DNA of 10,272 bases from an uncultured Flavobacteriaceae bacterium (lineage in GTDB: Bacteria; Bacteroidota; Bacteroidia; Flavobacteriales; Flavobacteriaceae): the NCBI GenBank assembly GCA_945788155.1, contig CALZKX010000121.1, positions 1-10,272 of the forward strand, written 5' to 3'. Both the position numbers and the translations under genes were made by a program. Below the pieces are notes generated by a model. The model was not told the origin of the DNA. It saw only the letters and a program-made list of their open reading frames with translations, and ran no database searches. Within the stretch, counting starts at the first letter, position 1; each line of letters opens with the position of its first letter. Positions 1 through 6,371 of the stretch are shown here, piece by piece.

Positions 1-479
1 AAATAGACTATAACAAAACCTTTGCATTTACCGATTATATATTAGAACGTAGCCCTAATGTATATGAGTTCTCTTCAATCGATATGACCCAAAAAAGGCG
101 TATTCCAAAAACAACCGATTATTTTACATTGATGGATTTTTCGGCTAAATGGGATCCAATTCCAACCATGCTTAATCAAAACCATACAGCCTTGGTTAAA
201 GGGTTTATGGGGCAAACTACATCGTTTACAAGAGATGAAATAAAGTCTAATGTTTTAGTTTTAGGAGAAAACAAAACCAATGGTGAAGCTAAATATATTC
301 ATGGTATAAAAGGCAAAGGCTTTTTCACATTTTATGGAGGTCATGATCCTGAAGATTATACGCATAGAGTAGGTGACCCAAAAACTGAATTGGATTTACA
401 CCCAACATCGCCTGGTTACAGACTTATTTTAAATAATGTATTGTTTCCAGCTGCTAGAAAGAAAAAGCAGAAAACTTAA
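1..479 (+). CDS. C-terminal part of a Bacteroidota 'asparagine synthetase B'-type protein (5' end outside window)
   Basis: The open frame enters from the left edge (first whole codon at 3) and ends at TAA 477-479, giving about 158 residues. An internal ATG at 84 is not the true start, because the frame stays open to the edge with family-like sequence upstream of it. From memory, the segment closely matches the C-terminus of a conserved Bacteroidota protein of roughly 400 aa that databases label 'asparagine synthetase B'. Recognisable stretches are KWDPIPTML, NHTxLVKGFMGQTTSF, SNVLVLGENK, YIHGIKGKGFFTFYGGHDPEDY and a C-terminus rich in lysine (ARKKKQKT). Nothing visible here corresponds to the glutaminase or ATP-binding parts of genuine AsnB, so the product name should be treated as a label and not a function. 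It appears unrelated to the minus-strand gene block that follows. Confidence 0.8.
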   Translation, partial: IDYNKTFAFTDYILERSPNVYEFSSIDMTQKRRIPKTTDYFTLMDFSAKWDPIPTMLNQNHTALVKGFMGQTTSFTRDEIKSNVLVLGENKTNGEAKYIHGIKGKGFFTFYGGHDPEDYTHRVGDPKTELDLHPTSPGYRLILNNVLFPAARKKKQKT

Positions 480-529
480 TTAACTTGAGTTCGATATAAA
501 AGTCATTGTCTATAAGCTGATTGAAATAA

Positions 530-655
530 AAACATCCCTAATGAGCTTCGCTCAGTATCTTCAACAAAAGCTGTCGCTTTTATCTCGATAATCCTCAAGG
601 GGACAATGTCATCTTTGAGAATTCCTCCCTTGAGGGAGGAGCAAGGAGGGTGTTT
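530..655. repeat. Hairpin-rich intergenic repeat-like element
   Basis: The 259-base gap between the first gene and the TauE-like gene holds no credible ORF but many short inverted repeats. These are TGAGC/GCTCA (542-554), AAAAGC/GCTTTT (566-581), CCTCCC/GGGAGG (624-639), CCTCAAGGG (593-601) complementary to 627-635, and GTGTTTA/TAAACAC (650-670). The outer ends AAACATCCCT (530-539) and AGGGTGTTT (647-655) are complementary with one extra base. The style (CTCCCTTGAGGGAGG, GGAGGGTGTTT) is like dispersed intergenic repeats I associate with flavobacterial genomes, and it may also end transcription between the two convergent genes. Dispersal can only be shown by searching the rest of the genome. 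Confidence 0.45.
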
Positions 656-738
656 ACAATAAATAAACACGTATTACACTAACAATCAAGTAACTATATT
701 TTGACTATATACTTTTAGTTATACCGAATTCACGTTAA

Positions 739-1512
739 TTAGATTAAGCCAATTCCTAATGCCATTGAAACTATGATTAGGAATACTGCCACAAATTTTT
801 GAATAAATTTCAAAGTCACTTTCTTTAACAATTTATGACCAATAAATGCACCAATTATTGCTGCAAGTGTTGCACTAATAATCAATGGTATATTTTCATA
901 CAAACCAGAGTCTAGCATTCTGGTTGAGTACATCGATATCCTTGTAAAATCTACCAAACTGGAAATAACAACTGCAGTGCCAATAAAAGCTTCTTTGGTT
1001 AAACCAGATTTAATTAAAAACGCAGTCCTAAGTGCTCCTTGATGTCCAGAAAGACCTCCAAAAAATCCACTTAAAAAGCCACCAAAGGGCAATTGTTTTT
1101 TGTTGAACTGTAGTTTATCAAAAAAGGGCAATAACTCTATTACTGAAAACACAATCAATACAATAGCAATGATTAATTTTACTGGTGTAATTTCAAACGA
1201 TTTATTGCCAATTGCATAACTGTAAATAGAAGGTAAATCGGTTATATTTAAAAGTACCCAAGCACCAATAAAAGCAGCAATTATTGCAGGAATCCCAAAT
1301 CGTATCAGCACACTTTTATTAGCTTTATTTCCAACCAAGAAGAGTTTGAAAATATTATTAAAAAAATGTACTACTCCAGTTAAAGCAATGGCTAGTTCAA
1401 TTGGAAAAAACAATGCAAAAACTGGCATTAAAATAGTACCTAAACCAAACCCTGAAAAAAAGGTTAGAATGGAAGTTAAAAAAGCAACTAGACAAATAAT
1501 TACATATTCCAT
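739..1512 (-). CDS. TauE/SafE (TSUP) family integral membrane protein
   Basis: This 257-aa protein is almost entirely hydrophobic and shows the two-half layout of the TSUP family. An N-terminal half has a glycine-rich motif SGFGLGT (residues 20-26). A second half carries GGFLSGFFGGLSGHQGALRT (about 143-162), the typical repeat of that motif. Roughly eight membrane helices are visible, separated by a charged central loop (FDKLQFNKKQ, 130-139). Family members are predicted to export or import small sulfur- or carbon-containing anions such as sulfite, sulfoacetate or taurine-linked products. The substrate cannot be told here. Length is usual for the family. It lies downstream of a terminator that closes the preceding block on the same strand, so it is probably transcribed separately and need not belong to the TIR/caspase locus. 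Confidence 0.9.
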   Translation of the reverse strand: MEYVIICLVAFLTSILTFFSGFGLGTILMPVFALFFPIELAIALTGVVHFFNNIFKLFLVGNKANKSVLIRFGIPAIIAAFIGAWVLLNITDLPSIYSYAIGNKSFEITPVKLIIAIVLIVFSVIELLPFFDKLQFNKKQLPFGGFLSGFFGGLSGHQGALRTAFLIKSGLTKEAFIGTAVVISSLVDFTRISMYSTRMLDSGLYENIPLIISATLAAIIGAFIGHKLLKKVTLKFIQKFVAVFLIIVSMALGIGLI

Positions 1513-1529
1513 AAGATTAAATAATGCAT

Positions 1530-1561
1530 AAAAAAAGCCAAATATTAAAAAAATGGCTTTT
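1530..1561 (-). terminator. Rho-independent terminator at end of the six-gene block
   Basis: An 8-bp perfect stem, AAAAGCCA (1533-1540) with TGGCTTTT (1554-1561), has a 13-base AT loop. Read on the minus strand, the stem runs out into a T tract (the A run 1530-1536 on the plus strand). It sits 12 bases past the stop codon of the coiled-coil/SH3-like gene, which marks the 3' boundary of the block and separates it from the TauE-like gene. Confidence 0.75.
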
Positions 1562-1572
1562 AGAATTTTTGT

Positions 1573-2277
1573 TTAATAATACCTTATTTTCACCCAAACT
1601 TCTGCATCATTCTTTTTTATTTCAGAAATAAATGCTTTGGTACTTGGTCGCCAACCTTCCTTGTTTTTTGTAGAATTAAAATTGGCGTTTTTATATGTGA
1701 TTCTGTTAGTAGATTTAACCAACTTGATGATATCATTTTCTTTTGGTTTAGTATTCTCTATTGAAGATATTTGCCCTTTTTCTTCTTGTCCACGTCTCCA
1801 AATTATTTTTGCTACTTGACCTTTTGTAGGCTGTACATATGGACCATTGTCGGTTTCGTTCCCAATATACAACCATCCAGTTTCACCAATTGCGTTAGAT
1901 GTTTTTATATTGGATATTGCGGTATTCATATCAAGCGAGTCGCGATAGATACCCCAGATATTTGTCAAGTATTCAATATATCCTTCAACAGAATTTCCGT
2001 CTTTTATGTATGACCAATATTGTTCTGGTTGTAAACTATTTTTTAAAGCTTCATAAGTTTCTTCCAATTTGGTATAAGTGCTATCTAGCTTTTTATAGGT
2101 TTCAGAATTTTTAATAGTTAGTTCATCAATTTGGGCATCCTTTAAATCTATTTGTTTTCTTGTGGTACTTGCATAGATAAGGAAAGCTGCAAGCAGGGCA
2201 ACTATAAAATAATAAACCCAACGGTTGGTTTTATCTTTTTTCTCTATTTCTTTTATTTTATCATCAATGCGTTTCAT
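1573..2277 (-). CDS. Membrane-anchored coiled-coil protein with C-terminal SH3-like region
   Basis: The 234-aa protein has a short lysine-rich cytoplasmic start, one membrane helix (about 20-37) and a heptad-like stretch (about 40-82, KDAQIDELTIKNSETYKKL and on) likely to form a coiled coil. Next comes a WSYIKDGNSVEGYIEYLTNIW segment (88-109), reminiscent of the YL-containing helical motifs seen in proteins linked to caspase systems. The C-terminal part (about 131-234) reads GETGWLYIG, KIIWRRG, KPKENDIIKL, then GWRPSTKAFISEIKKNDAEVWVKI, a pattern like bacterial SH3-type beta barrels that bind peptides or cell-wall ligands. It is the last gene of the block, 15 bases after the TIR gene and followed by a terminator, so it is probably co-transcribed. 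A membrane-tethered accessory or sensor role is inference. No enzymatic motif is seen. Confidence 0.75.
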   Translation of the reverse strand: MKRIDDKIKEIEKKDKTNRWVYYFIVALLAAFLIYASTTRKQIDLKDAQIDELTIKNSETYKKLDSTYTKLEETYEALKNSLQPEQYWSYIKDGNSVEGYIEYLTNIWGIYRDSLDMNTAISNIKTSNAIGETGWLYIGNETDNGPYVQPTKGQVAKIIWRRGQEEKGQISSIENTKPKENDIIKLVKSTNRITYKNANFNSTKNKEGWRPSTKAFISEIKKNDAEVWVKIRYY

Positions 2278-2292
2278 TCGCTTTAATTTTTT

Positions 2293-3156
2293 TTAAATTT
2301 TTATATAATTATAGAATTCAGTATTAAATTTTTCAATTTCTTCATCTGTTAGTTTATTCATAACACGAGTGAGGCGTTCGCGTTTTAATTTTAGAAGATC
2401 CATAAGGTCAATATATCGCTCACGTTTTTTTATAGTGCCAAAAGGGTTGATTGAAAGTAAATTGAGAGCTAAACTACCAGCAGCAGCTATCTCAAAAGGA
2501 ACAGTTATTAATTTGGTGAATCCTAATATTCCAAATAACGAAATACTCGCAATAGCTACAATTATTATCATTTGCCAACTTTTTTTAATGCCTTTTTTGT
2601 GCATGGCAATGGCACTGTCAATTTCGACTTCGGATACAAGTAGGTCTTCAGCATCAATTTCCTTTTCAATTTCCTTTTCTGAGTTTTCTACTTTTATTTT
2701 TTGAAAGAATTTTTTAGGTGCTTCAGTAATACCAATGAGCGACAATATTTTTTTTAAATTTTCGGATGCTTTTTGCTGAAGGCCTAGAAAATTTAAAATA
2801 TCATGGATGGCTTTATCTGGATTATTGGTAAGGTCTGCATATTGCCTACGTTGTAAACGCATTGGCAATTCACATTGTTTAATGAGGATTGGCACCAATT
2901 TCTTTTTGGAGTTTATGGCGATGTTCACTTCATCTTTAACATTACGAGATTCCACAGATGTTGGTGATAAAATAATCATAAAGGTTTCAGATTTTTCCAA
3001 GGCTTCTTCAATGGCATCGTCCCAATCTTCACCAAGACCAATTCCTAATTGATCTATCCATACATTGGCACCTAATTCTTGCAATTCATTGACTAGCCCT
3101 AACGCAAAGGGTCTATCTTTACTAGAGTAGCTAACGAAAATGGTTTCTGCACTCAT
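2293..3156 (-). CDS. TIR-domain protein with C-terminal membrane segments
   Basis: Residues 4-125 form a TIR domain of the bacterial TIR_2 type. The first strand is IFVSYSSKD (6-14), the BB-loop region is WIDQLGIGLGEDWDDAIEEAL (33-53), followed by MIILSPTSVESRNVKDEV (60-77). E76 in KDEV lies where NADase-active TIRs carry their catalytic glutamate, preceded by SPTSVESR as in active relatives. Such domains hydrolyse NAD+ or make cyclic ADP-ribose-type signals, but activity here is inferred. An acidic linker (about 155-180) leads to two hydrophobic segments (about 195-213 and 217-235), probably a membrane hairpin, and a basic helical tail (243-287). It follows the 74-aa gene by 52 bases and precedes the SH3-like gene by 15. 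Pairing with a caspase-like protein in one operon resembles type IV Thoeris immunity. Both termini of the TIR domain would lie on the cytoplasmic side. Confidence 0.9.
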   Translation of the reverse strand: MSAETIFVSYSSKDRPFALGLVNELQELGANVWIDQLGIGLGEDWDDAIEEALEKSETFMIILSPTSVESRNVKDEVNIAINSKKKLVPILIKQCELPMRLQRRQYADLTNNPDKAIHDILNFLGLQQKASENLKKILSLIGITEAPKKFFQKIKVENSEKEIEKEIDAEDLLVSEVEIDSAIAMHKKGIKKSWQMIIIVAIASISLFGILGFTKLITVPFEIAAAGSLALNLLSINPFGTIKKRERYIDLMDLLKLKRERLTRVMNKLTDEEIEKFNTEFYNYIKI

Positions 3157-3208
3157 AATATTAGTTTTTAGTTTGTTAGGATTAATTGAGGGATGGTTAA
3201 TATAGTAA

Positions 3209-3433
3209 TTATTTTGTTAGATTGTATGTTTTTTCAAATATGGCATTATCACATGGGTACATTTCTCCACTAATACCAACCATTAACCAATCTCCTTTTT
3301 TGCCTTTCATAGTGCCTTCGATAGTTTCAACAGTAAATGGTTCATCTATTTGAATGCATTGAATTGGAATGGGCTTTTTAATAGCTTTTTTAAATTTTAA
3401 ATTAGGAATATTGTCTTTCTTAAAAGTTAGCAT
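3209..3433 (-). CDS. Small phage-type protein (GDWLxxGxxGExYPCxxxIFEKTY family)
   Basis: This 74-aa soluble protein carries KKPIPIQCIQIDEPFTVETIEG (19-40), GDWLMVG (47-53) and GEMYPCDNAIFEKTY (56-70). This resembles a widespread family of small, uncharacterised proteins common in phages and prophages, with the pattern 'EAIQ...PFxVxTLEG..GDWIIKGVxGEFYPCKPDIFEKTYE'. The function of that family is unknown to me. The gene begins one base after the caspase/hydrolase stop codon, a spacing that suggests translational coupling, so it is probably a real part of the module. Possible roles, all speculative, are a decoy or sensor derived from a phage protein, or a small regulator of the protease. Its compact beta-rich composition fits a single small domain with no membrane segment. 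Confidence 0.75.
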   Translation of the reverse strand: MLTFKKDNIPNLKFKKAIKKPIPIQCIQIDEPFTVETIEGTMKGKKGDWLMVGISGEMYPCDNAIFEKTYNLTK

Positions 3434-3434
3434 A

Positions 3435-5678
3435 TTAACCTAATAATTGTTCTCTAAGAAACTGAGTAAACTCATCATTTTCTTTATTTACTAACGCCAC
3501 ATAACCAGCGTAAGCATTGGTGTGCATGGATAATTTCTCTCTAATACCCATACCTTCTGAAGCTTTTATATAAAACTTTTTTGCAGTATCTAAATTCCCT
3601 AAATACATGTTAGCTTCAGCAATCGTTGCATATTTCCAGGAGTCATCACATTTGTTTGCTGCTTCTAATGCTTGATTGGCATATTTTTTCATTTCACCTC
3701 TACCAGTTTCTGGGTCTGAAACTATGCTCAAAAAGGCTAAATTAATGGCATGATAATAGATTTGTGAATCAACTTCATTTTCAACGGATATTTCTAGTGC
3801 TTTGCCATAATATTTATGTGACAATTCAAAGGATTTATATGAAAAGGTTTTTAAATAATCACGTTTATGCCTTCCGCCAATAATTCCCATTAAGTCTGTA
3901 TTATCTTTAAGACGATGATTGTTTAAAATATCATAGACTTCCTCCTTACGTTCAAGCCCTTCTAAGGCAAATATTAGTTGAGTTAATCCTCTTTTATCTA
4001 AATCATCTTTATTTGGAAGTAGTTTTTGTATTACATTGTCATACTTTCCTAGAACCAAGTTGATTTCTTCTTTGTTGGTATATTGATTAAAGAATTTACT
4101 ACCAGTTAAAGTGTTTAGGATTAAAGAATATGCATCATCCTTATCATCCTTAGGTTTTACCATCATTAAATGTTTTGCATCTACAAACTCTCTATGTTCT
4201 TGCGCAAATGGTTTATGGCAAGATTCAAGAGATACATACTCATCTTCAGTTGATGCTGCTACTTTTAATTTAAATGGATATGTGTTGTTAAAGGTCTCTT
4301 TCCATTCTTTTCGTAATGATTGAATGTATTCACCTTCGCTACTAAGTTCACTATATTTTTTGTTCCACTGTTTGTCCAAAACTTCAGGAGCTATGCCGTT
4401 GCTTGGTGTTCCAAACATGATTAAGTGAGAAATTCTGTTTCTACTATCATCATCTAATAATAAAATGGTTTTTTGTGCAACCAATCCTCCTAAACTATGG
4501 GCCACAATAGCGATGCGATCATATTTTCTAAATTTGTTTTGAATAGAAGTTTTTAAGAATCCTGCAATTTTATCGACATCAAGTATAGCTCCCCAAATAT
4601 CTTTGCCTAGTTTGGGTTGTGCCACAGGAGCATACCCTAAGGGTTTCATGGCCCAACCATCAAAATTTGAGTCAGATTGTAACATGTTAGGAATATTTCC
4701 AAATGTGTCTTTTGCTTCACCTGAAAATCCGTGGAGGAACAAGAGAAGGTTATTCCCTTCTTCTCTTTCCCAGGACGGCGTATCATTACTTTTGGAAATG
4801 ATGTCTTCACGATCTCGATTGATTTTTAGATGTTTTTTAACGGAAACTTTATGTTTGAGTTCTTCAGGAATAAAACAAATTGCAAAATCTGCACTCATTT
4901 GTAGATTTGCATAGGGCATTTGAATTTTTTCTCTCATTTCAAGACCCTTAGGATCTTTTTCTCTTTTCATTGCCAGATATTTTTCTGGAGTTCTTTCAAA
5001 CACATAATTAGCAGTATCTACAGTCCTGACGTATTCATCAACAAGAAAGTGTTTGTGTTTTAAATGCTCAGCTTTAAAAGCTTCCATTAGACTTGCGGTA
5101 AAAAAACTACAGTCATCTCCTCCTTGTGCCCATGAACGCTCATGTACTTGTGAAGAAGCCATAATTACCATCCCTTGTTCATCATCTATTTCTTGTGCTA
5201 TGCCTTCTAAAGTTGAGGATCTAGAAATATTATTTTCTGAAATATTTAAGGTAATAGTCTCATCTTTGCCATCAAAAAATCCGCCTGAATGACAACAATC
5301 AAAAAGAACGAACATTCTTTTTGATTTTATTTCACTAAGTTTTGCACGTAAATCTTTACCAAAAATCAAATTTTCACTAGATGCTAAATATGGTAATAAA
5401 AAAGATTTACCTTCATGATAACCTCCATGTCCAGAATAAAAAATAAGAAATGACGAGTTTTCATCTATCTTTTGAATATAGTTATCTAAAGCTCCAATGA
5501 TGTTTTCTGTTATAGCTTCTTTATCAAGAAGAAGAGTAATATTCTCTTTTTTATAGCCACATAATGTCTCATCGGTGAGTACATCATACATGGCTTGAGC
5601 ATCTTTTAAAAAGATGTCTTGTTCTTGCTTGTTATCAACACCAATTATTAGAGCATAAGCATTTTCCAATTTTCTCAT
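3435..5678 (-). CDS. Caspase-like protease / alpha-beta hydrolase / TPR (TRAFs-binding-like) fusion
   Basis: The 747-aa protein has three parts. Residues 1-270 form a caspase-like (peptidase C14) domain: the first strand is YALIIGVDN (8-16), the catalytic His84 lies in YSGHG (81-85), and the nucleophile is probably Cys129 in DCCHSG (127-132), followed by VIMASSQ (171-177) and SFFTASLMEA (191-200). Residues 305-525 form a lipase/PGAP1-like alpha/beta hydrolase: FLHGFSG (314-320), nucleophile Ser395 in AHSLGG (393-398), FGTPSNG (422-428) and a likely catalytic His503 in AKHLMMVKP (501-509). Residues about 545-747 are helical with TPR-like pairs and DLMGIIGGRHKRDYLKT (595-611) and SWKYATIAEANMYLGNLDTAKKFY (680-703). 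These resemble the TRAFs-binding (TPR-S) region of ASK kinases, which occurs with TIR and caspase domains in bacterial conflict systems. All catalytic residues appear intact. It starts 3 bases after the 229-aa gene. It is the likely effector, possibly triggered by a ligand bound at the C-terminus (inference). Confidence 0.9.
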   Translation of the reverse strand: MRKLENAYALIIGVDNKQEQDIFLKDAQAMYDVLTDETLCGYKKENITLLLDKEAITENIIGALDNYIQKIDENSSFLIFYSGHGGYHEGKSFLLPYLASSENLIFGKDLRAKLSEIKSKRMFVLFDCCHSGGFFDGKDETITLNISENNISRSSTLEGIAQEIDDEQGMVIMASSQVHERSWAQGGDDCSFFTASLMEAFKAEHLKHKHFLVDEYVRTVDTANYVFERTPEKYLAMKREKDPKGLEMREKIQMPYANLQMSADFAICFIPEELKHKVSVKKHLKINRDREDIISKSNDTPSWEREEGNNLLLFLHGFSGEAKDTFGNIPNMLQSDSNFDGWAMKPLGYAPVAQPKLGKDIWGAILDVDKIAGFLKTSIQNKFRKYDRIAIVAHSLGGLVAQKTILLLDDDSRNRISHLIMFGTPSNGIAPEVLDKQWNKKYSELSSEGEYIQSLRKEWKETFNNTYPFKLKVAASTEDEYVSLESCHKPFAQEHREFVDAKHLMMVKPKDDKDDAYSLILNTLTGSKFFNQYTNKEEINLVLGKYDNVIQKLLPNKDDLDKRGLTQLIFALEGLERKEEVYDILNNHRLKDNTDLMGIIGGRHKRDYLKTFSYKSFELSHKYYGKALEISVENEVDSQIYYHAINLAFLSIVSDPETGRGEMKKYANQALEAANKCDDSWKYATIAEANMYLGNLDTAKKFYIKASEGMGIREKLSMHTNAYAGYVALVNKENDEFTQFLREQLLG

Positions 5679-5681
5679 TAT

Positions 5682-6371
5682 TTATAATGCTATATTATTA
5701 AAGATTCTTTTCATTTTAGAAACTAGGTCATGTGTTATACCAGGTGAATTTAATCCCTTATTAGTTAGTTCAATGAGTTTTTTTAGTTTACGTGCAGTGT
5801 CACTACTTATCTTATTTTGTTCTTCTAAAACACTGGTTAAAGTAAAATTTGAAGAGGTAGAAGTGTTGATTCCGTTTTGAATTGCAATCTTATTTAGTTT
5901 CTGATTAATAGCATCTTTTAATTCCAATAATTCTTGATAAGGAGATTCAGCATGACTCTTTTTGGGTGTAACTGTTTTATCGCTTTTTGGAATAATGTCT
6001 CCTGAACCTTTTGGGATAATGTCTCCGCTTCCCTTAGGAATTATATCTCCACTACTTTTTGAGATTGGTTGACCCACTCCAATAAGTAAATTATCTGATT
6101 CTGCCATTCCAGCTACCTTTGAAAAATCATCTACTTCATCGCCAAGTGAAAATTCTGCTCCATCCTTGGTAATTTTCAGAGATTTAAACCTATCCATCAT
6201 GCCCTTAATTTGTTTTCTAAATAAATAGAGACTCAAAATTATGGCTAATGGCCAAATAATTACGTCTAATAAATTTATAATTTGGTTTATTGTATCTGGT
6301 TTACTAACTGCTTTTTCAGCAGTTTTTTCTGCTTCTTTAACAACGTGCTCTACTTCTTGAAAGTTAATCAT
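5682..6371 (-). CDS. Single-pass membrane protein with three GDIIPK octapeptide repeats
   Basis: I do not recognise this 229-aa protein as a known family. It has a helical N-terminus, one membrane helix (about 31-51, LLDVIIWPLAIILSLYL) and a basic stretch after it. A KSLKITKDGAEFSLGDEV segment (63-80) follows, resembling post-membrane sequences in other bacterial one-helix proteins. A central linker (about 98-137) contains three octapeptides: SSGDIIPK (106-113), GSGDIIPK (114-121) and GSGDIIPK (122-129). Weaker copies flank them (GVGQPISK 98-105 and SDKTVTPK 130-137). The C-terminal 90 residues are helical (ELLELKDAINQKLNKI, DTARKLKKLIELTNKG). Its ATG overlaps the TGA of the TPR gene by four bases (6368-6371), and it ends three bases before the caspase-like gene, so the three are probably translated together. 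The same octapeptide makes up nearly all of the divergent 88-aa protein, suggesting the two share a binding partner or bind each other. Confidence 0.85.
   Translation of the reverse strand: MINFQEVEHVVKEAEKTAEKAVSKPDTINQIINLLDVIIWPLAIILSLYLFRKQIKGMMDRFKSLKITKDGAEFSLGDEVDDFSKVAGMAESDNLLIGVGQPISKSSGDIIPKGSGDIIPKGSGDIIPKSDKTVTPKKSHAESPYQELLELKDAINQKLNKIAIQNGINTSTSSNFTLTSVLEEQNKISSDTARKLKKLIELTNKGLNSPGITHDLVSKMKRIFNNIAL
5985..6056 (-). repeat. Three-unit 24-bp (octapeptide) tandem repeat inside the membrane protein
   Basis: Three consecutive in-frame 24-bp units encode [SG]SGDIIPK. For the DIIPK part, unit 1 uses GAT ATA ATT CCT AAG and unit 2 uses GAC ATT ATC CCA AAA, so all five codons differ yet every residue is the same. 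Unit 3 uses GAC ATT ATT CCA AAA. The units are therefore old and diverged in DNA while the peptide is conserved, unlike the near-identical units of the divergent repeat gene. Confidence 0.95.

Noticed and set aside
2369..2704. Plus-strand 111-aa open frame opposite the TIR gene
   Set aside because: It is a low-complexity antisense shadow of a well-supported TIR protein. Other plus-strand frames opposite the minus-strand genes were rejected for the same reason.
5985..6056. Bacterial amyloid signalling motif (BASS/RHIM-like)
   Set aside because: The units are 8 residues, Pro- and Lys-containing and lack the roughly 20-residue hydrophobic/Gly/Asn/Gln pattern. Only the general idea of shared motifs in neighbouring genes is kept.
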